The notes under the pieces were generated by a model, which searched no databases, had not been told where the DNA came from, and worked only from the letters and a program-made list of their open reading frames with translations. The position numbers and the translations under genes were made by a program. Source: Alkalibacterium subtropicum (lineage in GTDB: Bacteria; Bacillota; Bacilli; Lactobacillales; Carnobacteriaceae_A). From it: 64,000 bases of DNA. Positions 1-9,637 of the stretch are shown here, piece by piece; within the stretch, counting starts at the first letter, position 1, and every line of letters begins with the position of its first letter. The DNA is taken from assembly GCF_900112455.1 (NCBI RefSeq), contig NZ_FOLT01000002.1, forward strand, positions 186,001 through 250,000. The letters run 5' to 3'.

Positions 1-580
1 AAGGTCCATCTTTTTCTTCAAATTCGGTCATCGGGAAAACGGATCCGTCGCCATCAATAATTAGTTCGAGATCATAGAGATTTTCTTCAGTTAGTATCAT
101 TCCTACTTTATTAGCCTGGAAAGGAATCTCTTCTCTTATTTCTGCTAAATAAATATAGAATTCAAGATAAACATTTCCCCGTAGGGATGACTTAGGAAAC
201 ACATAGCTAAAATTTATATATTTACCGTCACGAGTGTTGTTAATAATGCCTACCGGAACTGTTTTCTGAAAATGAGATTCTTTACTATATATGTGACATG
301 CTATGCCTAATTCATTTTGCTGAGACGTAACACTGTTTCTACCGTATAGTCTATAAGGCTCTTCAATAGAAATTCCAAGATTAACTGTTAGCTCGTGATC
401 ATCAGGAGCCCATTGTTCATCTTTTTCATTTATAGCAATAATATCTTCATCTATCTCAATTACTGACGTTTCAATTCCATTATTATAAGTAAGCGAGGGA
501 TCCAGGTTGATTCGTGTTTTTTCAAGCAACTGTCTGTCAATTTTCTTGTAGAGCGCAATTTGACTATTCTTAGTAACCAT
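1..580 (-). CDS. Third gene of Z1/MutL-type defence operon (5' part only)
   Basis: An open frame of at least 193 codons begins with ATG at 580 and runs off the left edge, so the C-terminus is missing. It starts 2 bases after the stop of the MutL-like ATPase gene, and an AAGGAAG ribosome binding site lies inside that gene's last codons, so the two are almost certainly co-transcribed and translationally coupled. The visible protein is soluble and acidic, rich in beta-type segments, with no signal peptide or membrane span. I do not recognise a named domain. In known Z1/MutL islands this position is usually held by an accessory protein of unknown fold, followed by PD-(D/E)XK and AIPR proteins. 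That assignment rests only on position. Confidence 0.8.
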   Translation of the reverse strand, partial: MVTKNSQIALYKKIDRQLLEKTRINLDPSLTYNNGIETSVIEIDEDIIAINEKDEQWAPDDHELTVNLGISIEEPYRLYGRNSVTSQQNELGIACHIYSKESHFQKTVPVGIINNTRDGKYINFSYVFPKSSLRGNVYLEFYIYLAEIREEIPFQANKVGMILTEENLYDLELIIDGDGSVFPMTEFEEKDGP

Positions 581-582
581 GT

Positions 583-2565
583 TTAGATATCTTCCTTAGC
601 TAATTTATTTGAAGTAACTGTAAGGGTAGGCATGTACTGATTAGAGTATACTTTAATTGATACACTCCCTGTAAGCTCAACTTCCTGCGTATTATTATTA
701 TTAATGACTACGCTAAAATCATTATTTTTATAAACTTCAATGTTCAGGTTATCTTCACTTAGAGAGTTCTTTGACAATTCTGGTTCATCAATTATCTTAA
801 ATGGAAATGGAATAACATCATTCATAAACTTATCCCACATTTCACTGCTCATCTTTTTTTCTTGTGTAAGAACTAGCAGTGAAATATGATTTTGAGATTC
901 AGGTTTAAGTATAACTGAGAAACGCACTTTAACGTATTCTGTATTAATAAAATCTGTACTTAGTATATTAAGATTGGACGTTCGTCTTGTTGATTTTTTC
1001 TTCTTGACATTTTTTTTATTTTTATCAGTTTTATTGGACTTTCTTCCAAAGCTTCGAGGAGGCATTAATATACTTCCAAATTTTCTAGACAGAGCTGAAG
1101 TAGCTGAGCTATATGAATCTCCATCTAACACCTGATAATGTTCCTGAATCTCTTTTGCAGTATATCCTTTTGTACGTTTTACTATAGTGATTCCATCTTC
1201 ATCTATCCAGTCGGCATGATCGGCATTTTCTGTTGCTCTCAAATAACTCTCAAGATCGTCGTAACCCATTTCAATGTATCTTTGGTGAAGACTACCAAAT
1301 GAATTGGGTACAAAAAAGCCTAACAGCATACTTTCTTCTGACAATATATTCCCTGACGGACTCCATTCACCGTTTAGGTCGTATTCCACGACCATTCCAG
1401 GCATTCTACTATATGCAATAACCTTAGAGTCAAATCTGCTGTTATACTGTGCAAGACCAAGGTAATCCAAAGGCGATGGTCTATTGTATGGAGGCTGCAT
1501 TTCCATTTCATCTCTGCTAGTTTCACAAAAAGCGATGGATCCCACTTTTATTTTATTGTCTGCCATACCGGTTCTAGGAAGAAATATATCTTTAACATAG
1601 ATGTGACTTTCTTCAGAAGTTCCTGTTAAAGCTGCATTATAAAGCTGCTGAAACTTGCGAAAAATTGGTTCCTCTAGAAATAATATTTCATTATTAACTG
1701 TACATAAAAGCTTTGAGTTCCCAATTTCCTGAGAGTATGAATCATTTGCAAGACGTGGATGATACCATCTTTTTATTGCCATTTTAATAGAATCAGAATA
1801 ATCTGTGTCCCAAGGCAATATCTCACTAGTATCATCAATATGCTCTTCTTTTAAGTACGGTATGATGATCGTGGTACCTGTTTCATCGTCAGTATATTGA
1901 TCAATATCAAAGATATCTAAAATTTCAGATATTACTTTCGAATCCGTTAGTGGAAATATTTTTTTCCCCTCAGTTTCATATTTCCCCCACCAAGCTATTC
2001 CCCGCTCACTTTCGGGGAGTAATCGATCAGTATCTTTAGGACTTTCTATTAAAGAAGCAATAAGCCGTTCTTCATATACGCCTTCGGATAGAACTCTTGT
2101 GTAGTAAATAACTAATCCTATTCCTACTCTAAAATAACTTGTCTTACCTAATCCCCAGCTTCCGCCAGAACCAGCTTTCTCTTGATTTTTTCCGATTCCG
2201 AAAACCAGCTTATGAAAATTACTTTGATCTAGTACCGCTTGAGATTCAGATTTATAATCTCCCGTTAATCCTGTGGTATTAGCATCTCTGACGGCTAAAT
2301 AAGAACTGTACTGATTGTATCTATTGGCTAAAGTATCACTAATACCGTCAAAATGACGATTAAGCTTATCTGTTTTAAAATAACCTGTAGAAAAATTGAC
2401 AAGTGTGTTTTCTTCATTTTTCCTAGTAGCATCTAAGCTGTTCTGAAGTGACTCTCTTACTAGCAAATCTATCATCGGCATGCTCTTGTTCTGAAGGGAT
2501 CTTAAAATAGAATCGCCATCCTGAGACATACTCTGCACATCGTTCGGTGCTATTTTTAATTCCAA
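583..2565 (-). CDS. MutL/Hsp90-type (GHKL) ATPase of Z1 defence operon
   Basis: A 660-residue protein whose N-terminus carries the GHKL ATP-binding signature: the N box E-x3-N-x2-DA at about residues 38-46, an Asp at about 94 (RDANTTG) and the glycine-rich lid GSWGLGKTS at about 135-143. The rest has no recognised domain, apart from a lysine-rich linker at about 510-530. The start is TTG at 2565, chosen because GGGAGG lies 7 bases ahead, inside the last codons of the Z1 gene. Such MutL/MORC-like ATPases are known next to Z1 helicases in restriction-like systems (the mzaA position of mzaABCDE). They are thought to act as ATP-driven clamps or switches on DNA, which is inference here. Confidence 0.85.
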   Translation of the reverse strand: MELKIAPNDVQSMSQDGDSILRSLQNKSMPMIDLLVRESLQNSLDATRKNEENTLVNFSTGYFKTDKLNRHFDGISDTLANRYNQYSSYLAVRDANTTGLTGDYKSESQAVLDQSNFHKLVFGIGKNQEKAGSGGSWGLGKTSYFRVGIGLVIYYTRVLSEGVYEERLIASLIESPKDTDRLLPESERGIAWWGKYETEGKKIFPLTDSKVISEILDIFDIDQYTDDETGTTIIIPYLKEEHIDDTSEILPWDTDYSDSIKMAIKRWYHPRLANDSYSQEIGNSKLLCTVNNEILFLEEPIFRKFQQLYNAALTGTSEESHIYVKDIFLPRTGMADNKIKVGSIAFCETSRDEMEMQPPYNRPSPLDYLGLAQYNSRFDSKVIAYSRMPGMVVEYDLNGEWSPSGNILSEESMLLGFFVPNSFGSLHQRYIEMGYDDLESYLRATENADHADWIDEDGITIVKRTKGYTAKEIQEHYQVLDGDSYSSATSALSRKFGSILMPPRSFGRKSNKTDKNKKNVKKKKSTRRTSNLNILSTDFINTEYVKVRFSVILKPESQNHISLLVLTQEKKMSSEMWDKFMNDVIPFPFKIIDEPELSKNSLSEDNLNIEVYKNNDFSVVINNNNTQEVELTGSVSIKVYSNQYMPTLTVTSNKLAKEDI

Positions 2566-2567
2566 TA

Positions 2568-5345
2568 TTAATCCTCCCTAAACTCATTTTCATTTACTTC
2601 ATCATCTAGTCTATTAACTCTTGCGGATATATATGTGGCTAAGTTTCCTTTCTTAGCTTTCCCAGGTATCAAAATGTTAATTCCGATTATATCTTCTGGA
2701 AAATTTAATGGAGCTCTATTTGCATGATTATCCTTATGATGTTCTCTATATGATTCTTCGGTCTGATTACCTTTATCCACTCTATAAATTAATAGTTGAG
2801 GAACATCTCCGTATCCGTATTTTTCTCTAATAGACAGTAGCTTAGAAGTTCCGTATGCTTTTTTCTCATCTTCATTTATTTCATTGTTTACTTCTACATC
2901 AGCCATTAAATCTCTAGGTGATCTTAGCGCTCCAATACTAACAATGTCATCCGTGCTTCTATTTTTTAATTTTGTACGCTTTACAGGTGCTGGATTATAC
3001 CCATGAATATTCCATTTCTCATTATCACCAGCATCTTTATTAAGCTCACCAGTACTGCTGAGGATAACGCTCCAGTCGGCTAGTGTTTCTGAATTTTTTT
3101 CTATCCATCCAATTAGCTCTGATAAATTCGACATTTTTTTATCCATTGAGCAAACTACATATTTTTGCAGAAAATCCTTAACACTTCTATTTGACACACC
3201 TTCCCATATTAAATTAGTTGATCTTGCTTTGGGGGACTGAAGTCTGTTTAAGAATTTTTTTGTTTCCTCAATGTTACTTCTCAATGTATCAATATTTTTA
3301 TCAAAGTATATTGTTTGAGAATTATAACCCGCAAAGTTGAACTCTACTTCTCTGGCGGACTGCATTTTATTATTGGACGTAATTCTAATCAGTTGATAAT
3401 TCGGTGAATTTTTGACCCTAGGAGCAAAATCAGATGGTGTAAGTCCATTTGTCGAATATGTTTTTATTTCCTCTCTCAATTCTTCATTCATCTGCGATAA
3501 GAAGCCGTACCTCTCATATGCAAGTCGGTCTAGCCAAACTCTAGGAAACAATTCATATTTTTTTCTATAACCAAACCAGCGGCCCATTTGCATGAGGGTA
3601 TCAGCCTGGTTGGTAGTCCTCAAAAAATATGTTGATACTAATCCTTCTAAAGTCAATCCCCTAGAAAGGGTATTACCACCTATGACTATAAAGGCAGGAG
3701 CCTTATTAGGCAATTGCTGCTCATTCGGATAGACTAGTCTAATTATCTGATCATCTGCCTTGGCTCTACTATTATCAATTACTAGATGAAGTCCCTCGTG
3801 AAATGCGGGTTCTCCCTCTTCTCCTATAGGAATATGACTTATATACTCTTTTTGATCCAATCCCATTATATATCTCAGTTCATATTCAACTTCTTTCCAT
3901 TCAGGATAATCAGGTACAGAATCTGAAGTAGAGTATGAAGGCATTGCGCTTAAAAAATCAGATCTTTTATACTTGTTCTGTTCGGCTAAGTACAGTGTTT
4001 TCATCTGCCTAATCATTTCTTCTGACCCTTTTATTTTTTTGAGAAATTTTTCAATATTATCAGCTATCAATTGGTGATGGTCTACTCTAAAACTCGTGTG
4101 TATCAGCATAGACACTGGCTTACTGAAGTCCATAGTTCTTAGAGCAGCTAGACTTATTAAAAACCATTTCAACGAAGCTTCTAGTGATGGAGGAAATTCC
4201 TCAAAAATGCCGTCTTTTTGATACTTTCGGACACTGTCTCTCTCGTAATCGGAGATATCTCTCACAATATCTACAGACGGTATAGTTTCTGGCTCCTCCA
4301 TTCCAAAAATCTGTTTAGGTCCTATATAATCTTCAGAAGATTCTAGCAGTGTAATGAAGTCTCTTGGATACAGCGTGTCATCTCCTACTTCATTTAAAAC
4401 ATTGGCATAAGGTGTTGCCGTATATGCGATATAATTCATCCCTGCAAAACCTTCATAATGTACTAAGTCGTTTATAAGTTCATTTATTGCTGTTTTCTCT
4501 TCTTCTTCAATATCTTTAGTATTTACACTTGCCTGATCTGCTTCGTCATCTATCACTAATATTTTCATTTGTGCTGCTTTATTTTCATCTGAAGTCAACC
4601 ACTTAAAAAGGTTCCTCAGTCTAGTTTTGTTTTTTAAGCTTACAGTAAAATACTTGTCCTTACTTCTGCTACTTAGACTCAACTTAGAGATATCATGCTC
4701 AGGTATATTAGATTTAATTGAGGGTTTATCTATTTGGTGCCAGTGTAGGTGACTTGTACCTGATACATTCATATCATCATAAAGCCTACCTGCAGTCTGT
4801 TCTCTTAGCTTTTCAATAACCCCAGATAGAATTATGAAATAATTGAATCCGTTGTCTGCAGCCATTGCCATTAAGCCAGCCATATTAGCAGTTTTTCCAG
4901 ACTGAACATTACCAATTACCAGCCCTTTAACCGGCCCGTCCTCACGAGTATCCATAGATAAAGACTTTAATATTTCGAACGAGGAATTTCTGATATTATT
5001 TATAGATCTTTCGGACCAGTTTTGCCTGATTAATTTATTTTCATACATTTTCCAAGTAGAATATTTAGAAGAGGGGATCTCCGCAAAGTTATTGACTCTT
5101 CTTCCTAACTTAGTGACTTCAATTTCTTCTTCAATTGTGCTAAGCTCGTCTACTATTTCTTTCCATTCTTTCTCTGTCAATTCATCCTTCTTCATATTAT
5201 GAAAAGGAGCTATATAATTATTTAATTTTTCCTGAACAGTATCTCCACCAAACATGGAGAGATTTTTTACTTTTTCCCAATCACTATAACTATCATACAT
5301 GCTCTCTACAAGTTGTTTAGTTTTATTATATTTAATGCCAGACAT
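2568..5345 (-). CDS. Z1 domain superfamily II helicase-like protein
   Basis: A 925-residue protein with the motifs of the Z1 family of endonuclease-associated helicases: Walker A GNVQSGKT at about 145-152, Walker B DDEAD at about 264, TATP shortly after, and the arginine-finger motif QMGRWFGYR at about 582. It should hydrolyse ATP and translocate on or remodel DNA as the motor of the system. The start is set at ATG 5345 rather than 5378, because AGGAGG sits 7 bases upstream of 5345. It is the first gene of the leftward operon, followed 2 bases later by the MutL-like ATPase gene. The family pairing is that of mzaB in the mzaABCDE defence system. Confidence 0.9.
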   Translation of the reverse strand: MSGIKYNKTKQLVESMYDSYSDWEKVKNLSMFGGDTVQEKLNNYIAPFHNMKKDELTEKEWKEIVDELSTIEEEIEVTKLGRRVNNFAEIPSSKYSTWKMYENKLIRQNWSERSINNIRNSSFEILKSLSMDTREDGPVKGLVIGNVQSGKTANMAGLMAMAADNGFNYFIILSGVIEKLREQTAGRLYDDMNVSGTSHLHWHQIDKPSIKSNIPEHDISKLSLSSRSKDKYFTVSLKNKTRLRNLFKWLTSDENKAAQMKILVIDDEADQASVNTKDIEEEEKTAINELINDLVHYEGFAGMNYIAYTATPYANVLNEVGDDTLYPRDFITLLESSEDYIGPKQIFGMEEPETIPSVDIVRDISDYERDSVRKYQKDGIFEEFPPSLEASLKWFLISLAALRTMDFSKPVSMLIHTSFRVDHHQLIADNIEKFLKKIKGSEEMIRQMKTLYLAEQNKYKRSDFLSAMPSYSTSDSVPDYPEWKEVEYELRYIMGLDQKEYISHIPIGEEGEPAFHEGLHLVIDNSRAKADDQIIRLVYPNEQQLPNKAPAFIVIGGNTLSRGLTLEGLVSTYFLRTTNQADTLMQMGRWFGYRKKYELFPRVWLDRLAYERYGFLSQMNEELREEIKTYSTNGLTPSDFAPRVKNSPNYQLIRITSNNKMQSAREVEFNFAGYNSQTIYFDKNIDTLRSNIEETKKFLNRLQSPKARSTNLIWEGVSNRSVKDFLQKYVVCSMDKKMSNLSELIGWIEKNSETLADWSVILSSTGELNKDAGDNEKWNIHGYNPAPVKRTKLKNRSTDDIVSIGALRSPRDLMADVEVNNEINEDEKKAYGTSKLLSIREKYGYGDVPQLLIYRVDKGNQTEESYREHHKDNHANRAPLNFPEDIIGINILIPGKAKKGNLATYISARVNRLDDEVNENEFRED

Positions 5346-5568
5346 GGTTTGTCCTCCTATTGGTAAACGTATAGTCATTGTTTTTATTTTAACACATTTT
5401 TACTCTACAATTGTACGGGTTATTAACTTTCAATTGTGAACTTTAAATAACTTAAATGATGCTAGCTTTAATTTGTACTGATAGCAACTTAAGTATTCTT
5501 TAAGAAATAACTGAATAGTTTATATATTACAATAACTCTGGTAATATTTGTGCATGAGGTGATATAAA

Positions 5569-5985
5569 ATGACCGATACCGTTTCAAAATCTATGCGCAG
5601 TAGAAATATGTCAAAGATACGTTCTAAAAACACTAAACCCGAGATTCAAGTGAGGAAATACCTTTTCAGCCGAGGGCTGCGTTATCGCCTTCATGCTAAA
5701 AACTTACCCGGAAAACCAGATATGGTATTTCCAAAATATAAAACAGTTGTGTTTGTCAACGGTTGCTTTTGGCATCATCATAGTTGCAAGTATGGGACAA
5801 CACCTAAAACAAATACTGAATACTGGTTAAATAAGTTTGAAAAAAATCAAATGAGAGATAATTCAAATTATCAGACATTAGAAAGTGAAGGATGGAAAGT
5901 ATTAGTGATATGGGAGTGTCAGATAAACAGTAAGAATAGGATCACTTTTTTGGAAAACCTTTATTCTGAGATTAAATTTTCATAA
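5569..5985 (+). CDS. Very short patch repair (Vsr) type endonuclease
   Basis: At 138 residues it has the usual Vsr length. The order of motifs fits the E. coli enzyme: an N-terminal MSKIRSKNTKPE segment with Glu25, the catalytic Asp at 51 (GKPDMVF), a Phe-Trp-His-His-His cluster at 67-71, and a C-terminal WExQI. Cys66 and Cys73 could contribute to zinc binding. Classical Vsr nicks next to T:G mismatches left by deamination of 5-methylcytosine. Here it lies 220 bp from a Z1 operon on the opposite strand, an arrangement known for Vsr-like nucleases in MutL/Z1 restriction systems, so it may be the nuclease arm. No cytosine methylase is visible in the window. Confidence 0.9.
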   Translation: MTDTVSKSMRSRNMSKIRSKNTKPEIQVRKYLFSRGLRYRLHAKNLPGKPDMVFPKYKTVVFVNGCFWHHHSCKYGTTPKTNTEYWLNKFEKNQMRDNSNYQTLESEGWKVLVIWECQINSKNRITFLENLYSEIKFS

Positions 5986-6033
5986 TATACAATAAGGGGA
6001 TGCTTTGTAATAAGCATCCCCTTATTGTATATT
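5984..6033. terminator. Bidirectional terminator, perfect 22-bp inverted repeat
   Basis: Left arm 5984-6005 and right arm 6012-6033 are exact reverse complements around a 6-base loop. The arms overlap the stop codons of the Vsr gene and the convergent PH-domain gene, so one hairpin ends both transcripts. Confidence 0.9.
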
Positions 6034-6400
6034 ATAAGACCGCTGAAGCAATCAGGTGATCAAACTTCCGAATATCCATACCTTTTTTCAGGTTGATTTT
6101 AAGATGTCCGGCGCGTGTCCACAGCTCGACTTCGGCATTGAAGTCCAGCATCTTGCCGGCATTTTCCGTTGACCACATGTTGATTGAAGAATAAGGGATC
6201 GAATAAATTTCCACTTTCTTCCCTGTCAACCCCTGCGCATCTCTAATGATGATACGTTTGTTCGTGAACACCGCTGAATCTCTGATCGTTTTGTATGCGG
6301 CAACGGCCTCTTCACCCCGAACCAGCATACTGTCGACATCCTTCGGAATATCACATTCTGATACAAAGGTCCACGCCTGTATTGTCTGTAATTCGTTCAT
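6032..6400 (-). CDS. Bacterial PH domain protein (bPH_1 type)
   Basis: A 122-residue soluble protein matching the small bacterial pleckstrin-homology family: an N-terminal helix (DVDSMLVRGEE), the beta strand AVFTNKRIIIRD, a YSIPYSSI strand and a C-terminal helix after GMDIRKFDHLI. Members are small cytosolic proteins of uncertain role, often linked to envelope stress. It is the last gene of the leftward operon starting at 9391 and shares its terminator with the Vsr gene. There is no signal peptide. Confidence 0.8.
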   Translation of the reverse strand: MNELQTIQAWTFVSECDIPKDVDSMLVRGEEAVAAYKTIRDSAVFTNKRIIIRDAQGLTGKKVEIYSIPYSSINMWSTENAGKMLDFNAEVELWTRAGHLKINLKKGMDIRKFDHLIASAVL

Positions 6401-6428
6401 TATTATGTCCTCCTACTAAATTTACTCA

Positions 6429-7127
6429 TTAAAAGATATTTTCAACTTCCGTTTCATAATCTTCTGTTTCCCGCTGCATCTGTTCTACCATATCGACCCA
6501 ATCTTCGTCGTTCACCATCGATCCAACATATGTATCCCAGTACTTATCCGTGACCAGTCTCATTCGGATACTGCGCGGTTCATTCTGTAGTTCTTCTCTA
6601 GCAGCATCTGAAGTAGGAAGAGTCGTCCCTTCAAGATTATCAGTCACTGCCTTGACCCAAATGTCATTGACTGATTTCATCAGTTCGATGTTTTCAATTT
6701 CTTCTTCAGTCAATGAGATGGCGCTGTCTTCTGATGCGTTCTCCGGCTCCAGCTCTTCGATATATCTAACAAAATTATATGACATATAAGTCGGAAAAGG
6801 ATTATTTTGATAACTCAAGTCTGCATTGTCGACACTATCCAGCCACATGTCCGCCAGTCTCACAACCGCATTGCCATGTTCATGTATCCCCAGATAATTC
6901 TCCTTTATAGCTGCAAGTTCCTCTGCCGTTACTGTTTCTTCTGATGCTACATTGTCTAGCATGAGATCTGCCATCATAATATCCCGCGATAAAAAGGCCA
7001 CGTCATTGACCAAGACTTCGGATAGATAACTCTCGTATTGATTATTTTCTCTATACTGTAGATAACCGAATGCGACTGCTGCAATCAATAGTATAAGAAA
7101 ACTACTAATCATCACTCTTTTTTTCAT
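6429..7127 (-). CDS. Membrane-anchored extracytoplasmic protein, unknown function
   Basis: A 232-residue protein with one N-terminal hydrophobic segment (residues 4-22) and no lipobox, then an acidic, mostly helical domain rich in Glu and Asp. It is probably anchored by its uncleaved N-terminus and faces outward. The upstream zinc-ribbon gene stops 15 bases before its ATG, and that stop is followed by GGAG as the ribosome binding site. I do not recognise the family. Its place in the operon suggests it works with the TM-anchored propeller protein and the PH-domain protein. Confidence 0.75.
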   Translation of the reverse strand: MKKRVMISSFLILLIAAVAFGYLQYRENNQYESYLSEVLVNDVAFLSRDIMMADLMLDNVASEETVTAEELAAIKENYLGIHEHGNAVVRLADMWLDSVDNADLSYQNNPFPTYMSYNFVRYIEELEPENASEDSAISLTEEEIENIELMKSVNDIWVKAVTDNLEGTTLPTSDAAREELQNEPRSIRMRLVTDKYWDTYVGSMVNDEDWVDMVEQMQRETEDYETEVENIF

Positions 7128-7142
7128 AAACGATCCGTCTCC

Positions 7143-7661
7143 TCAGTTCCTGTTTTCTTCTGCACCAACTTGTTCAAAATATGGATCCCGATACTCAAGC
7201 AGTTCATCAAACCGTTCCGGAAAGTCATTGGATCCTCCGGTTTCAAATTTCTTTCTATTGTCGAATTTGATTTTAAGATCCCACTGGGTCCCGTCCATGA
7301 TATCTGGGTCAGTGTATTCTTCATCCCATGAAAGGATGAACAGTTCGTTGAACAGCTCATCTTTGATGGCCTGCCATTCGTTCAGGGTGATGCGCAGTTT
7401 CATTTCGCCGTCTATACTAATACCTATCGGTGGTGTCAGGGTCATGTCCGCAAACCCGTATCGTTCTTCGATAAGGATGGTCTTGAATCCACCGTGAAAG
7501 CCGCCATAGGTAAAGTAAAACGTGTGACAATCTTTAACGACTTCATTCGATTTCAAACCAAACGTCTTGCCGCAGGTCTCACACCTGTATTTGTCTGTTC
7601 CTTGTTTATTCACTTCAACTGTCTCATTCCCGCAGTATGGACACTTCAGTTCATTCATCAT
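7143..7661 (-). CDS. Zinc-ribbon protein, unknown function
   Basis: A 172-residue cytosolic protein opening with a four-cysteine zinc ribbon (CPYCGNE...CETCGKTFG, Cys at about 7, 10, 28 and 31). The remainder forms a beta-rich acidic domain that I cannot name. ATG codons at 7661 and 7658 are both possible starts. It sits 17 bases after the small basic gene at 7679-7879 and 15 bases before the next gene, so it is mid-operon. The ribbon may bind nucleic acid or only serve structure. Confidence 0.75.
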   Translation of the reverse strand: MMNELKCPYCGNETVEVNKQGTDKYRCETCGKTFGLKSNEVVKDCHTFYFTYGGFHGGFKTILIEERYGFADMTLTPPIGISIDGEMKLRITLNEWQAIKDELFNELFILSWDEEYTDPDIMDGTQWDLKIKFDNRKKFETGGSNDFPERFDELLEYRDPYFEQVGAEENRN

Positions 7662-7678
7662 CTGTTTTCCCCATTCCT

Positions 7679-7879
7679 TTATTTGAATAGATCCCAGAAA
7701 GAAAAGGATGTCTTCTTATAGACTTTGTTATAGGCAGCTTTTTTAGGATCCTTCAGCCAACCCATGCCTTTCTTGCCGTAACCCGGGATCACTTTTTTCT
7801 TTACCGCCCGCTTGGCTCTGCCTGTGGTCCGTGCTTTGAAAGACTTTTTGATGCTTGGCTTACGCATGCCGAATTTCAT
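7679..7879 (-). CDS. Small basic conserved protein
   Basis: A 66-residue, extremely Lys/Arg-rich protein ending in GMGWLKDPKKAAYNKVYKKT, a tail I recall from small conserved hypotheticals of Firmicutes and their phages. There is no signal peptide. Its charge suggests contact with nucleic acid or phospholipid. It lies between the propeller gene (42-base gap) and the zinc-ribbon gene (17-base gap). Confidence 0.7.
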   Translation of the reverse strand: MKFGMRKPSIKKSFKARTTGRAKRAVKKKVIPGYGKKGMGWLKDPKKAAYNKVYKKTSFSFWDLFK

Positions 7880-7921
7880 GTCACATCCACCTTTCCGAAT
7901 TTTTCATCCTGGTCCTCATGA

Positions 7922-9391
7922 TCATTGTTTCGCTGATTCCAGCACATCGGTTCTTCCGCTTTCCAGATCGATTCGTTTCAGAGTATGTTCACCGTAGCTT
8001 TCTGCTGCAGTGAAAAGCACGGCATCCCCCACTTTCGCCAGGCCTTCAACGCTGCTGGAGGCGGATAGAAGTTCCTCGTCTCCACCATCAGTACTCATCA
8101 TGTAGATGCCCTCTCCCGAATACCCTTCACTTAATGAAGATAAGGCGAACACTATACCCTGGTCCGTCGGCATATAGGCAGACACATGCGTATCCACCAG
8201 CAGTTCCGGGTCACTGTCTTCCCCGATCTCACTTCGGTAGAGCAGAGACTCATCCCCTAGATAATAGTAATACCCGTCCCAGACCATCAGGTTTTCTGCA
8301 TAGGAATCCAGGACGATTTCCGGGTCTTCCCCGTTGAGATCAAAGCTCTCTACTACCGCCTGCCCCTGCTTTTCATGACTGACCAGAAGTCGATCGTCAT
8401 GAATCGAAAAGCTGTATGCTCTGATGTCGATCAGCTGCTCGAGATTCTGTCCATTTAAATCCATACGGTAGATGCTGTTGTCATCCTGCCAGGTCGAGAA
8501 GTAGATCCCATTCCCGTAAATTTGCATTTCTGACGGGAAACTCAAGGAAAAGAGGGTCGTATGTTCACTTCCGTCTAGTTTCATTCGTTCGATCGTTTCG
8601 CCTTTTGTAAAGTAAAGCCATTCACCGACGACATTCAGGTTTCTGATCCCATGACCTCCCTCACGCTGTATGAGGTACTCGGCATTTTCAAACTGCTTGT
8701 CTGTCCTGACAAGATCCATATGGTCTTCAACATAGAAGATATACTCGTCAGTTTCTACAGCATAGCCACCATTCACCGTGTTTTCCAGTGCGTTGCCGCT
8801 GACTGTTTCCGAAACGGCTTCGACTTCTTCACTCACATTTGAGAAGCTATTATGACGCAGAACATTCATGCTCCATACCAGGTTGGAGTCCATCAAGACC
8901 GGCAGAAGAACGATAAACGCCATATAGATAAACTTGAGTGACGACATGCTTTTTCTGGTCCAGAGGCTCTCTTCCCCCCGGATATTCTTGGCGAGAATCG
9001 TGATGTAATGCTTTGGTCCTTCGATTCTCAGGTTATTGTTTGCGTAATAAAGGGAGATCTTGTCGTTAAGGATGAGATTGAACGGCGTATCGAACGTCGG
9101 TCTGACCGTCATTTCCGTTTGCCTTTTATCAATAACTTCAAACCGTCCCTGTTCGATCAGTCTGTCCAGACCCTCAAAGCTCTGGACTTCTTCCTCGATA
9201 GACTGATGCCTGTACTTGGCGATCAGCCAACGGAGAAACGCCAGGAGATAGAGAACAATAAATATCCAGTGGATCCCGGGCCCCATGCTAAAAACGCTTT
9301 GGTAACTCCAGTAAAACAGCAGGGCCAGCGGCAGATAAATCAGGACCGTTCCTCTTACAGCTATATTCAGCCAGTTCTTCACTTCTTTCAT
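7922..9391 (-). CDS. Membrane protein with extracellular DUF5050-like beta-propeller
   Basis: A 489-residue protein. Two membrane spans (about 13-33 and 38-58) come first, then a cytosolic PH-like segment (about 65-140), a third span (about 152-168) and a large outer domain of about 290 residues. The outer part is built from repeated strands of the type IYRMDLNGQN and GIYMMSTDGGD, typical of DUF5050/TolB-like propellers. It is the first gene of the five-gene leftward operon. Propeller domains usually bind peptides or glycans, so an envelope-sensing role is plausible but not shown. Confidence 0.8.
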   Translation of the reverse strand: MKEVKNWLNIAVRGTVLIYLPLALLFYWSYQSVFSMGPGIHWIFIVLYLLAFLRWLIAKYRHQSIEEEVQSFEGLDRLIEQGRFEVIDKRQTEMTVRPTFDTPFNLILNDKISLYYANNNLRIEGPKHYITILAKNIRGEESLWTRKSMSSLKFIYMAFIVLLPVLMDSNLVWSMNVLRHNSFSNVSEEVEAVSETVSGNALENTVNGGYAVETDEYIFYVEDHMDLVRTDKQFENAEYLIQREGGHGIRNLNVVGEWLYFTKGETIERMKLDGSEHTTLFSLSFPSEMQIYGNGIYFSTWQDDNSIYRMDLNGQNLEQLIDIRAYSFSIHDDRLLVSHEKQGQAVVESFDLNGEDPEIVLDSYAENLMVWDGYYYYLGDESLLYRSEIGEDSDPELLVDTHVSAYMPTDQGIVFALSSLSEGYSGEGIYMMSTDGGDEELLSASSSVEGLAKVGDAVLFTAAESYGEHTLKRIDLESGRTDVLESAKQ

Positions 9392-9637
9392 CAGTTCTCC
9401 TCCAAATGATCAGTCTCTTATTTTATGTATTTTCTGTTACTCTCAGTTTATCAAAAATGCCCTGTCTTTTGACAGCGCTTTTTAAAATAAACCTATATTT
9501 TATGCATTTTTCCCAATAGCATGGCATAATACTTTGTGTCATAATCTTAAACATTTAAGACTTCCTTTTCCGTTCGTGGTAAACTTGTGAATAATAATCA
9601 AATGAATTTATTCTTCATAAAAGAAAGCAGGTGCATT

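Noticed and set aside
7124-7360. Minus-strand frame of 78 codons in the zinc-ribbon gene
   Set aside because: Overlaps the end of the 172-residue zinc-ribbon gene in another frame and lacks a ribosome binding site.
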